Assembly: GCA_947175975.1 (NCBI GenBank)
Contig: CAMWOX010000016.1
Location: 1-17,605, forward strand
Direction: 5' to 3'
Source: an uncultured Ruminococcus sp.
GTDB lineage: Bacteria > Bacillota > Clostridia > Oscillospirales > Ruminococcaceae
DNA length: 17,605 bases
The notes under the pieces were generated by a model. It saw only the letters and a list, made by a program, of their open reading frames with translations, was not told where the DNA came from and ran no database searches. The translations under genes were made by a program, and so were the position numbers. Positions 1 to 7,127 of this stretch are shown piece by piece. How positions within the stretch are numbered: position 1 is the first letter of the stretch; every line of letters starts with the position of its first letter.

Positions 1-251
1 ACTTATAAAAAGTGATAAATCAACTTTTATGTTTCATTCCTTGTTCCACGTGTCCATTTTGGATATGACAAGTCATCATCTACTCATGTTTGGTATGACA
101 CTCCGAAGGCGTAAATTCCCCGCTAACGTACGGGTACATATCGCAGATAACGTGTTTTTGTCTTTTCTGCGATTCCAGCATTTCTGCTGTACTAAAATAA
201 AAATGTGCTTGGTTATCGCACTTTGCCTTACACCACTGCCACAGCCTGCCA
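1..251 (-). ncRNA. Candidate structured non-coding RNA, class not recognised, 3' end uncertain
   Basis: About 250 nt downstream of a near-consensus promoter hold no credible ORF but several local hairpins. Reading 5' to 3' on the minus strand these are GUGC/GCAC with a 9-nt loop, CAGCA/UGCUG closed by a GAAA tetraloop, a 7-bp stem AUCGCAG/CUGCGAU, CCCG/CGGG, and a short hairpin capped by C(UUCG)G. A longer-range pairing UGGUGU with AUACCA, next to AAGGC/GCCUU, is also possible. An A/U-only stem followed by U5 at about 1-28 could be a weak terminator, or the RNA continues beyond the window. I looked for SRP RNA, RNase P RNA, tmRNA and T-box or common riboswitch signatures and did not find them. 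A 6S-like RNA is possible but not shown. Promoter and hairpins are seen; a stable RNA product is inference. Confidence 0.42.
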
Positions 252-256
252 AGGAT

Positions 257-285
257 AGTATACCATAAAAATTTGATTTTGTCAA
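257..285 (-). promoter_or_regulatory. Strong sigma-A type promoter for the left-edge RNA
   Basis: On the minus strand a perfect -35 TTGACA (280-285) lies 17 bp from a -10 TATACT (257-262), predicting a start near 250. No start codon with a ribosome site follows; the only long reading frame here begins inside the -35 box itself, so it cannot be the product. The promoter is therefore best read as serving an untranslated RNA. Confidence 0.75.
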
Positions 286-381
286 GTTTCAGTAACGGAT
301 TTCACCTCACTTTCTTATAAAATTTTTTTATTATTTCTAAGTTTTGATAGCATTGTTTTAACTGTTAAAAGCCCCCTTGGA

Positions 382-1791
382 TTATGTCATATCAATAATT
401 TCCTGGACAGTCTTGTCCGGATTTTCAATGCTCCGGAATAGTACTCTCCCTGCGAAATAATACAAGAACTCGATTTCTTCCGGTGTTGCTGCTGCTGTCT
501 GGTAGCCAAAATAGAATGTCAGACCGCCATCACCGGGACGGTGCATTGCCGTAATATACATCGGCTGCGGCTGCTTGCCACTAGTATACCATCTGCTCTT
601 GAACGGTATATTTCTCAGATACGGCACTAACGATTTCATGCTCGCATTCTGGTATGTGAAGCTGACGCTGTGATATGTTCCATCCGGATCATAACCACGA
701 GTCTCACGTTCTTCATAGTAATATCTCATGGTAGAATAATCTGCATGCAAGAACTGCTCCTGCTGTTCTTTCTTGATAATTCTCATGGACTCCAGAACGG
801 TTGTCTTTGCCGGATCAAATACTGTTCTCAACGGTAGACAGTGCATCCTCACACCACCGCATTTCTTATGCAGGACAGTGGATCTTCTGCTGATAAAATT
901 CCGAATAGTAATATCATGCTCATTATTATTGAATTTTGATAATACTGTCCGGATGGCATGCAGAATAATTGCACCGACCGGGATATCATATTTTTCAGAG
1001 AACGCAATTAATTTATCCGTGGATTCCGCACTCAGATCATAAGTGATCGTATTGCCGGCACCATCTGGCGTAGAGAGCTTACCCCAACGCTGTTCCGGAT
1101 TGTTGTTTTCTCTCCGGAGTTCCAGCAGTCTGCCAAGTCCTGTAAAATCTGTATACATCGGTTCAGGCTGTGCAAGCTTGTCATGCCAGTATGCCATATC
1201 ACGAGCCTGCCGTTTGCTTCCCTCATATTCCAGATCTTTCTTGACAGAATCAATATAAGATGTCATCGGACTCGGATATGCCATATCATACATTAGATGA
1301 CAATACAGTGCCATTACATCCCTCGTGAACGTAATCACCGAACAGGAATCCATGCAGGCATGATGCACATTAAAATAATAGCCGTTATATCCATTCGGCA
1401 TGGAAACAATCACAATTCTGGACAATTCGCCTCTGTAAGTATCAAACGGCTGAGAAGTCCATTTTTCGAGGACTGCCGTTGCCTTTTCTTCTGTCCATTC
1501 TGAGAAATCATAATATTCAAAATAGCGATTCTCATAGGGCATGACATACTGCCACAATTCCCCTGTTTCGGGATCCTGCCAGATCCGGAGACGCATAGAC
1601 TCACAGCGTTCCACAGCCCTGTTAAGAGCTTCCCGCAAAGCGGCAAGATTCAGTTTTGTCTGCAAAAACTGACCTGTACCGATGTTGACAATTTCATGTG
1701 TCGGACTCATGCCGAGCGTGTACATATGTACCATCTGTGCAGGTGTCAGAGGATAGCAGTCACGTTTTACGCCGCCTATAATCTTTTCCAT
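382..1791 (-). CDS. Free-standing condensation-domain protein (NRPS C-domain / HHxxxD acyltransferase superfamily)
   Basis: The 469-aa protein is about the length of a single NRPS condensation domain and contains nothing else: no adenylation or carrier domain is present in it or next to it. The active-site motif is HHACMDS at residues 143-149, so both histidines and the Asp of HHxxxDG are kept while the usual Gly is Ser. A later segment around 'GGVRMHCLPLR' matches the conserved C-domain region before the latch. Members join an acyl or peptidyl group to an amine or alcohol acceptor; stand-alone versions act on separately carried substrates or work as O/N-acyltransferases. The substrate cannot be read from sequence. 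The start is secure: AGGAGGT six bases before ATG. It is cytoplasmic, with no signal peptide. It is monocistronic as far as seen, with its own promoter at 1833-1861, and no clear terminator separates it from the RNA locus downstream. Confidence 0.85.
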   Translation of the reverse strand: MEKIIGGVKRDCYPLTPAQMVHMYTLGMSPTHEIVNIGTGQFLQTKLNLAALREALNRAVERCESMRLRIWQDPETGELWQYVMPYENRYFEYYDFSEWTEEKATAVLEKWTSQPFDTYRGELSRIVIVSMPNGYNGYYFNVHHACMDSCSVITFTRDVMALYCHLMYDMAYPSPMTSYIDSVKKDLEYEGSKRQARDMAYWHDKLAQPEPMYTDFTGLGRLLELRRENNNPEQRWGKLSTPDGAGNTITYDLSAESTDKLIAFSEKYDIPVGAIILHAIRTVLSKFNNNEHDITIRNFISRRSTVLHKKCGGVRMHCLPLRTVFDPAKTTVLESMRIIKKEQQEQFLHADYSTMRYYYEERETRGYDPDGTYHSVSFTYQNASMKSLVPYLRNIPFKSRWYTSGKQPQPMYITAMHRPGDGGLTFYFGYQTAAATPEEIEFLYYFAGRVLFRSIENPDKTVQEIIDMT

Positions 1792-1832
1792 AAAATACCT
1801 CCTAAAAATAGATTCGGATGCTTACTATCATC

Positions 1833-1861
1833 ATCTTATCACATTTCTGACACTTTGTCAA
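1833..1861 (-). promoter_or_regulatory. Promoter of the condensation-domain gene
   Basis: Minus-strand TTGACA (1856-1861), 17-bp spacer, TAAGAT (1833-1838). It predicts a 5' UTR of about 35 nt ending in the AGGAGGT ribosome site. It points away from the plus-strand promoter at 1952-1980, so the two genes are divergent. Confidence 0.7.
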
Positions 1862-1914
1862 GCATTTTTTGTCATTTCTTACAATCTTACTCACATGTAG
1901 AATAAAAATTTTAC

Positions 1915-1928
1915 TAGACTAGCGTCTA
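1915..1928. repeat. Short inverted repeat between divergent promoters
   Basis: TAGAC-TAGC-GTCTA lies 24 bp upstream of the plus-strand -35 box and about 54 bp upstream of the minus-strand one. It is a possible regulator-binding site for the divergent pair, but it is short enough to be chance. Confidence 0.25.
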
Positions 1929-1951
1929 TTTGTTAATTTTTTGTGAACCTG

Positions 1952-1980
1952 TTGACAAATGCCCGAAAATATGTTACAAT
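1952..1980 (+). promoter_or_regulatory. Consensus promoter of the 91-aa orphan gene
   Basis: TTGACA (1952-1957), 17-bp spacer, TACAAT (1975-1980), predicting a start near 1987. That leaves an unusually long leader of about 195 nt before the ATG at 2183. Confidence 0.7.
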
Positions 1981-1986
1981 AAAATA

Positions 1987-2182
1987 TGCTTTTTTCAAAA
2001 ATATTCATGGAATTATACAAAAAACAAAGCATAATCTTTCTTGGTTTCAAGCAAAATAACAAATATCCTGCTACTGACTCCCAAAATCAACATAAATTTC
2101 CAGTTTGCACCAGTAGAAATCAATATTCCCATGGGTTTTGATTTCTGATCAGATTTATGTCTTTTCTAAGGAGGATTTCGCC
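1987..2182 (+). promoter_or_regulatory. Long structured 5' leader of the 91-aa gene
   Basis: About 195 nt with no ORF of note. Its last part holds a hairpin of AGAAATCAA (2115-2123) pairing with TTGATTTCT (2138-2146), around an inner CCCATGGG palindrome, ending about 23 nt before the AAGGAGG ribosome site. CTACTG (2071-2076) can pair with CAGTAG (2111-2116), sharing bases with that hairpin, and AAAATCAA (2083-2090) is a competing partner for the same 3' arm. Overlapping, mutually exclusive pairings are typical of regulated leaders, but there is no U-run and I recognise no known riboswitch. Confidence 0.35.
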
Positions 2183-2458
2183 ATGAAAAAAAACAGCAAC
2201 GCAAGAATTTCCTGCACACAGGAACAGGATCGCATGAATTTTTACCTAAAAACAGAGCAGGAAATCATCTATCTATTTTCCACAAATTATTATTCCGCCA
2301 ATATCTATCATGAATATGCAAACGGACAGCCAATGAGCTATTTATTCCGAAATTCAAGACAGCACCGACAGCAGAACATACGCTCCAGAGCAATCCGGAT
2401 GCTTACCTATGTCGAAAAAGAATATAATTTACAATTATTTGAGAAAACCAAAAACTAG
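2183..2458 (+). CDS. Small hypothetical protein, 91 aa
   Basis: I chose the ATG at 2183 because AAGGAGG sits seven bases before it. An upstream in-frame ATG at 2138 would add 15 residues but lies inside the leader hairpin and has no ribosome site. The product is soluble, rich in Tyr, Asn and Gln, with a basic stretch near residues 55-70 (many Arg and Gln) and a C-terminal segment that could be a helix. There is no signal peptide, membrane segment, cysteine pair or motif I can assign. It has its own promoter, a long leader and its own terminator, so it is a complete transcription unit and very probably a real gene. The basic patch and small size would fit a nucleic-acid-binding or regulatory protein, but that is only a guess. 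Confidence 0.72.
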   Translation: MKKNSNARISCTQEQDRMNFYLKTEQEIIYLFSTNYYSANIYHEYANGQPMSYLFRNSRQHRQQNIRSRAIRMLTYVEKEYNLQLFEKTKN

Positions 2459-2470
2459 AAATTAAAAAAC

Positions 2471-2509
2471 AAGCAAGTCCTGCCATCATCTAGCAGAACT
2501 TGCTTTCTT
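2471..2509. terminator. Bidirectional terminator between convergent genes
   Basis: AAGCAAGT-c-CTGC, an 8-nt loop, then GCAG-a-ACTTGCTT, followed by TTTCTT on the plus strand and by TTGTTTTTT on the minus strand. It can end both the 91-aa gene and the PASTA gene. Confidence 0.85.
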
Positions 2510-2525
2510 ATAATCTGAATTAGGT

Positions 2526-4349
2526 TCATCCGATGCCATCAACAGCTTCAAATGCAGCTTGTACATCTTCGGAAATAATCTGGTAACTACCTGTTGTAAA
2601 ATCAAAATGATAGACACCAATTGTTTCCTGCTTGGTTGTTGCACCATTATTCAGTACAACACGGATTTCATGTGCACCGTAACCTGTTACAGGAATGTCG
2701 CTCCCTGCGGAAAATCCTGCCACAAATGTACTTGTCGCAATCACAGTACCCTCTTCGTCAATAAAATCCAGAATAAATCTTCCATTGGCGTAAGCAGGCA
2801 GCTCCAGCTGATAGTTTATCGTTCCGGCCGGCTGTTCGCTATTACTGTAACTCAATACAATAATTGTATCAAAATTCGTCTGTATATTGGCTTCCAGGCT
2901 CTGTGTGACAACCACATTTTCAGGCTCTAATGATGGAACAGCAACAGCTTCCACACTGAGACCCGCCTCCTCACAAAGAATCCGGGCTTCTTCCAGGGAC
3001 TTGCCCAGAACATCCGGTACAGTAGCGACCTGATTGTCACTTCCCTGACTGATATATAGAATCACTGTCTGATCGATTGTGATTTCCTGTCCGATTGCCG
3101 GTTCTGTCCGGATAACATTACCAGGTTCTGTACCGCCTTGGCTCATTTCATATTGAATCTCCGTCTTGAAACCTGCCTGTTCAAGTGTCTTCTGTGCATA
3201 AGCCAACTGATAATTTCGTACATCTGGAATAATTTCTGTTGCCAATCCAAGACTAACAGCAATATGCACAGTCTGACCGGGTTTAATTTCTTCTCCGACT
3301 GGAATATCCTGGTGATAGATCCTGTCTTTTTCATAAGCAGAATATTCCGACTGGTCAATCTGGAAATCAAGCTGTAAGTCATTCTGGAACGTAAGATAAT
3401 TTTCTCCTGTAAGATCCGGCATATAATAAATTTCTTTCTCATCAAACATGCCGTTCCGGAATGCAATTACAACACCGGTAATGCAGGCGGCTGTAGCAAG
3501 CACGGCGACCAATTTCCCTAGAATATGGCTTTTTGGCTTTTTTGCATCTGGTTCCGGATCTGCCCTGGATTCTGTTTCCGGTTCTGTTTCCGGCTGTATT
3601 TCAGCATCGGACACTTCTTCGGAAAAAGCTATCTCATCCGGAATAAAAACCATATGCTCCGGATCAGAAACAAATCCATCCGGCATAGTCTCCGGTGCAT
3701 CTATAAATTCATCAGATTCTTCTGGAAGATCCAACTGTTCCAACGCATCCAATTCATCGAAATCCGCAGGATTTGGCAGATCTGCAATATCATCCAGAAA
3801 TTCTGGATCGGGGAGCTGTTCTTCCGGTACGATTTCTGCAAATTCGGATTCATCGAGATCCGGAAATAATCTATCCTGGTCAATTTCCGGCGGGAGTTCC
3901 TGTTCTTCCTGTACATTTTCTGGTAAAATTTCCGATAACTCTTCTGACAATTCCGGCACAGATTCTTCCTGCTCTTCTTCGAAATATTCCACTTCAGGCT
4001 TTTCAGACTCTTCAAGTTCTTCCGGATCTTCGGAATTTTCAGAGTCCTTAAAATCTTCATAATCATTCTCTTCTTCTTCAAGTAGAATATTTCTCAGGAA
4101 ACCCAGAATTTTCGAAAAAATCCCTTTTTTTTGAGGCTTTGGCTCAGGTGCATCCGGAATATCCGTTTCCATATCCTCCGAGAGTTCTTCCGGGAACACA
4201 TCGGGAATTTCAATAGGTTCTACTTCAAATTCTTCTGTAAGATCTTCTGTTTCCGGATTCTCTGTATCTTCTATCAAATCCTCCTGTAATTCAGGTGCAG
4301 GATTCTTGTTTTTCCATTTTTTATGAATTTTTCCGATTTTTTTTGCCAT
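2526..4349 (-). CDS. PASTA-repeat membrane protein without a kinase domain
   Basis: 607 aa from the ATG at 4349, which GGAGG precedes by five bases; an in-frame ATG seven codons upstream lacks a site. Layout: a short basic N-terminus; a roughly 260-residue cytoplasmic region dominated by Glu, Asp, Pro and Ser, interrupted by one basic-hydrophobic patch (KKGIFSKILGFLRNIL, about 74-89); one membrane helix at about 278-297; three PASTA-like repeats at about 307-368, 369-436 and 440-503 (each with the 'PDV/PDL.G' start and 'V.I/L..S' end); and a C-terminal beta-rich domain of about 100 residues. PASTA domains outside the cell bind peptidoglycan fragments or muropeptides, usually as sensors of Ser/Thr kinases or as penicillin-binding protein extensions. 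Here no kinase or transpeptidase part exists, so a scaffold or accessory wall sensor is likelier. The inferred topology is N-in, C-out. Confidence 0.88.
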   Translation of the reverse strand: MAKKIGKIHKKWKNKNPAPELQEDLIEDTENPETEDLTEEFEVEPIEIPDVFPEELSEDMETDIPDAPEPKPQKKGIFSKILGFLRNILLEEEENDYEDFKDSENSEDPEELEESEKPEVEYFEEEQEESVPELSEELSEILPENVQEEQELPPEIDQDRLFPDLDESEFAEIVPEEQLPDPEFLDDIADLPNPADFDELDALEQLDLPEESDEFIDAPETMPDGFVSDPEHMVFIPDEIAFSEEVSDAEIQPETEPETESRADPEPDAKKPKSHILGKLVAVLATAACITGVVIAFRNGMFDEKEIYYMPDLTGENYLTFQNDLQLDFQIDQSEYSAYEKDRIYHQDIPVGEEIKPGQTVHIAVSLGLATEIIPDVRNYQLAYAQKTLEQAGFKTEIQYEMSQGGTEPGNVIRTEPAIGQEITIDQTVILYISQGSDNQVATVPDVLGKSLEEARILCEEAGLSVEAVAVPSLEPENVVVTQSLEANIQTNFDTIIVLSYSNSEQPAGTINYQLELPAYANGRFILDFIDEEGTVIATSTFVAGFSAGSDIPVTGYGAHEIRVVLNNGATTKQETIGVYHFDFTTGSYQIISEDVQAAFEAVDGIG

Positions 4350-4395
4350 AAAATCCTCCGTATCTCTCATTTTCCTGCAAATTCAGCATAATTTC

Positions 4396-4424
4396 ATTAT
4401 ACTATACATTCTGTGTCTGTTTAT
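4396..4424 (-). promoter_or_regulatory. Possible promoter of the PASTA gene
   Basis: A good -10 TATAAT (4396-4401 on the minus strand) sits in a TATAGTATAAT tandem, but the -35 position carries only ATAAAC (4419-4424). No better -35 is visible in the 135-bp gap, so the gene is either weakly expressed from here or needs an activator. Confidence 0.35.
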
Positions 4425-4465
4425 GAATAATTTATAGATAAACTGTTAATTTTTTATTTCTACCT

Positions 4466-4499
4466 GATAAAATAAATCCCCTGTCGTGAAACAGAGGAT
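4466..4499 (-). terminator. Terminator of the metal-uptake operon
   Basis: Minus-strand hairpin ATCCTCTGT / ACAGGGGAT with a 6-nt loop (one mismatch), then TTATTTTAT. It lies just after the permease stop codon. Confidence 0.75.
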
Positions 4500-4505
4500 G
4501 TATTT

Positions 4506-5375
4506 TCATGCTTTTTCATGCCGGGACAACACCCCGGACAGAATCGAAAATAATATAAATACCGCTATATCCGCCGCCACAATCGTAGAACCCACAGGTG
4601 TAGAAAACAGGATTGCTAAAATAATTCCCATTCCGGCACAGATCACAGAAATCACTGCCGAGCAGAGAATCACGCTCCGGAAACTCTTGAAAATCCGCAT
4701 TGCTGACAAAGACGGAAAAATAATTAAAGCTGAAATCAGCAATGATCCTACCAGATTCATTGCCAGAACAATAATAAATGCTGTGATGACAGCAATCAGT
4801 AGATTATAAGCGTTTGCATTCACACCTGTTGCAGATGCAAAATTCTCATCAAACGTTACTGCAAAGATCTTGTGATAAAATAATAAGAATACAGCAATCA
4901 CGATTACAGCCATGATCACACAAAGCCAGACTTCCGGAAGTGTCAACGTCAGAATAGAAGTTGCTCCAAATAAAGTACTGCATACATCCCCAGAAATATT
5001 GGGCGAATTTGAAAACAGATTCATGAGCAGATAACCAAGTGCAAGAGACCCTACAGAGATCATTGCAATCATAGCATCGCCTTTAATTTTCGCATTCTGG
5101 CTTGTCTGCAATAATAAAATGGCTGCAAGTACTGTCACAGGCAGAACAACGATCATATCATTCTCGATTGTGATCACAGCATTGAGAGAAGCCGAAACCG
5201 CCATTGCTCCGAATGCCACATGTGACAGACCATCACCAATAAAAGAAAAACGCTTCAACACAAGCGTTACTCCCAGAAGCGAAGAACATAAAGCGATCAA
5301 TAATCCGACAATCATTGCATACTGCACAAACGGAAACTGAAAATAATACACAAGTGTATTCCACAAATCAGTCAT
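4506..5375 (-). CDS. Metal ABC transporter permease (ABC-3 family, ZnuB/MntB type)
   Basis: 289 aa, the normal length for this family, with about eight hydrophobic segments. Typical features are the N-terminal 'GLLIALCSSLLGVTLVLKR' stretch followed by 'SFIGDGLSHVAFGAMA' and the later 'LVGSLLISALIIFPSLSAM', which match the conserved core of ZnuB/AdcB/MntB permeases. It forms the membrane channel for zinc or manganese uptake. The start ATG lies within the end of the ATPase gene (8-bp overlap), and its ribosome site GGGAGGT is inside that gene's last codons, so translation is coupled. It is the last gene of a three-gene operon. Confidence 0.93.
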   Translation of the reverse strand: MTDLWNTLVYYFQFPFVQYAMIVGLLIALCSSLLGVTLVLKRFSFIGDGLSHVAFGAMAVSASLNAVITIENDMIVVLPVTVLAAILLLQTSQNAKIKGDAMIAMISVGSLALGYLLMNLFSNSPNISGDVCSTLFGATSILTLTLPEVWLCVIMAVIVIAVFLLFYHKIFAVTFDENFASATGVNANAYNLLIAVITAFIIVLAMNLVGSLLISALIIFPSLSAMRIFKSFRSVILCSAVISVICAGMGIILAILFSTPVGSTIVAADIAVFILFSILSGVLSRHEKA

Positions 5376-6087
5376 GCATCACACCTCCCATTTCAAGAAA
5401 TGCCTGTCCGACTTTGCTTTGCAAATATTCCCGCTTTGTGCCATAGAATAACTGCCTGCCACCGATATGCAGGATATGGGACGCATAGTTCACAGATGCC
5501 TGTATATCATGCGAAATCATGATAATCGTCACAGAATCGTTCTGATTCAGGTCTGCAATCAGTTCATACATTTCATGAGATGCCCTTGCATCTAATCCCG
5601 TGACAGGTTCATCCAGTAATAACATCTTCCGGGCGGAACACAATGCCCTTGCCAATAACACTCTCTGCTGCTGACCACCGGATAGCTCCCGGTAACATCG
5701 TTTGTTCAGATCCATAATGCCTAATTTCTGCATGATCTCTCCGGCAAGCTGTTTCTCCTGCTTTGTATAGAACGGACGGAATCCGCACCGGCTCAGGCAG
5801 CCGGACAGCACAATTTCCTGCACAGATGCCGGAAAATCTCTCTGCACAATCGTTTGCTGTGGCAGATAGCCGATTTCTTTCTGACTGGTATCCCCACAGA
5901 ATTGAATCTCTCCTCGGCTCGGTGTATGCAGTCCCAGCAATGTTTTCATGAGTGTACTTTTACCAGATCCGTTTTCACCCAGAATGCAGAGATAATCCCC
6001 CTCACTGACAACAAAATTCAGACCTTGCAGGACGACTCTGCCATCATAGCCCAGTGCAGTATCTTTGCACTGCAATTGAATACCCAT
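5368..6087 (-). CDS. Metal ABC transporter ATP-binding protein (ZnuC/MntA type)
   Basis: 239 aa with every ABC ATPase motif: Walker A GENGSGKST at 37-45, Q-loop at LPQQ 75-78, signature LSGGQ at 135-139, Walker B LLLDEP at 156-161 and the switch His in ISHD at 193. It powers the permease encoded next. Length and the two-base gap after the receptor gene fit a tightly packed operon. The assignment to metal uptake rests on its partners rather than on this sequence alone. Confidence 0.93.
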   Translation of the reverse strand: MGIQLQCKDTALGYDGRVVLQGLNFVVSEGDYLCILGENGSGKSTLMKTLLGLHTPSRGEIQFCGDTSQKEIGYLPQQTIVQRDFPASVQEIVLSGCLSRCGFRPFYTKQEKQLAGEIMQKLGIMDLNKRCYRELSGGQQQRVLLARALCSARKMLLLDEPVTGLDARASHEMYELIADLNQNDSVTIIMISHDIQASVNYASHILHIGGRQLFYGTKREYLQSKVGQAFLEMGGVMHD

Positions 6088-6089
6088 AA

Positions 6090-7061
6090 TTAATGCAGAA
6101 CCTCACGGAGCGTATCCAGATTTTGACGCATGATGGACACATAATCTGCACCATTTGCAATATCCTGTGTCGTCACGGACTGCATGGAATTTAAACTCAG
6201 GATTTTCTGATCTTTCTTTTTGGTACTGGAAATAACAGATCTTGCAAGGGAATCATCAGAATTTTCGATCTTGAAAATTGCCTCTGCCTGCAATTCATCC
6301 ATCTTTTCAGCCAGGAATACAATTGTCTCAAAGCTTGCTTCTGTATCAGAAGAACAGCCCATAAATGCAGCATAGTAATCAATTCCATAATCATCCGTGA
6401 GATACCGGAATGGGAAACGGTCACCGAATATGAGTGTATTCACAGAAGACTGCTCTGTCACCTGTATAAAATCCTGATCCAGTGCATCTAGTTCTGCATT
6501 GTAATCTGCCAAATTCTTTTGATAATCCTGTGCATGGGAAGAATCCAGTTCACAAAGATTTTCACAGATCACATCACAGATTTTTTCCGCATTCCGGACG
6601 GATAACCAGACATGCTCATCATATTCCAGTTCTTCCGGATCATACGATGTCTGCATCCCCTCTTTATATTCTTCTGTTTTCACAGAATCCTGTATAGCAT
6701 CCATTAGCCGGATCACATGCATTCCGGCATCCGGTGTCTCTGTCCGGAGAACATCATCTACCCAGCTTTCTGATTCACCGCCTGTATAAATAAACAAATC
6801 ACATCCGGAAATCTGAATCATATCTTTCGCACTGGGCTGATAGTTATGCAGATCCATGCCATTCTCCAGTAAATAAATCAAATTCACATCATTGACATGA
6901 TCGCCCAATAATTCTTTTGTCCAGTCATATTCTGCAAAAGAAACGCAGATAATATCCAGTTTTTCGTCCTGTGCCTGGGATTCCAGGGAAGCACTGCATC
7001 CTGCCGCACTCATGAGAAATGCACCAACAACCAGGAAAGAGAGAAATCTTCTGAACATCAT
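6090..7061 (-). CDS. Zinc/manganese ABC transporter substrate-binding lipoprotein (ZnuA/AdcA family)
   Basis: Several in-frame starts exist (TTG 7079, ATG 7076, 7067, 7061, 7058). I chose ATG 7061 (323 aa) because GGGGG stands eight bases before it and the product then starts with a normal signal peptide, MMFRRFLSFLVVGAFL, ending in the lipobox SAAGC with Cys22 as lipidation site. Family signatures are 'DLHNYQPSAKD' (His72; compare DPHxYxPS), 'DEHVWLS' (His150) and 'GCSSDTEAS'. At the position of the usual third metal-binding His the sequence reads GDRFPFRY, with Asp214 where His is common. The His-rich loop of many zinc receptors is replaced by an acidic one (about 128-149). It captures the metal outside the membrane and hands it to the permease. 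Zinc is the likelier substrate, manganese possible. Confidence 0.88.
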   Translation of the reverse strand: MMFRRFLSFLVVGAFLMSAAGCSASLESQAQDEKLDIICVSFAEYDWTKELLGDHVNDVNLIYLLENGMDLHNYQPSAKDMIQISGCDLFIYTGGESESWVDDVLRTETPDAGMHVIRLMDAIQDSVKTEEYKEGMQTSYDPEELEYDEHVWLSVRNAEKICDVICENLCELDSSHAQDYQKNLADYNAELDALDQDFIQVTEQSSVNTLIFGDRFPFRYLTDDYGIDYYAAFMGCSSDTEASFETIVFLAEKMDELQAEAIFKIENSDDSLARSVISSTKKKDQKILSLNSMQSVTTQDIANGADYVSIMRQNLDTLREVLH

Positions 7062-7090
7062 AATCATAACCCCCATCAAAAATACATTTC

Positions 7091-7115
7091 GAAAATGAAA
7101 ATCATTTTCATTTTC
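7091..7115. promoter_or_regulatory. Fur-family operator (perfect 25-bp palindrome)
   Basis: Two GAAAAT hexamers, a central C at 7103 and two ATTTTC hexamers make a flawless 12-1-12 inverted repeat. Its core TGAAAATCATTTTCA matches the 7-1-7 architecture of Fur/Zur/PerR boxes. It occupies about +7 to +31 of the transcript predicted from the promoter at 7128-7156, where a bound repressor would block transcription. Given the operon, a Zur-like (zinc) or other Fur-family repressor is expected; which one cannot be told from the site. Confidence 0.8.
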
Positions 7116-7127
7116 AGCCGCTCTAGC

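Noticed and set aside
29..268. 79-aa plus-strand frame in the left-edge region
   Set aside because: No plus-strand promoter or ribosome site, and it runs antisense to the candidate RNA. The composition is not protein-like.
76..285. 69-aa minus-strand frame in the left-edge region
   Set aside because: Its start TTG is the -35 box of the promoter at 257-285, so the transcript would not contain the start. No ribosome site.
356..370. Palindrome TTTTAAC-T-GTTAAAA just after the condensation gene
   Set aside because: Considered as a terminator, but the stem is only A/T-rich apart from one pair and no U-run follows on the minus strand. A chance or weak operator-like repeat in A/T-rich DNA is as likely.
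1987..2182. Known riboswitch in the leader of the 91-aa gene
   Set aside because: I found none of the conserved cores of common classes, such as the T-box motif or the c-di-GMP, cobalamin and FMN cores. The leader is listed only as structured and unassigned.
3448..4062. 204-aa Ser-rich open frame on the plus strand
   Set aside because: It is the antisense shadow of the acidic region of the PASTA protein: Glu/Asp codons (GAA, GAT) read backwards give TTC/ATC and, in this frame, Ser-rich sequence. No ribosome site.
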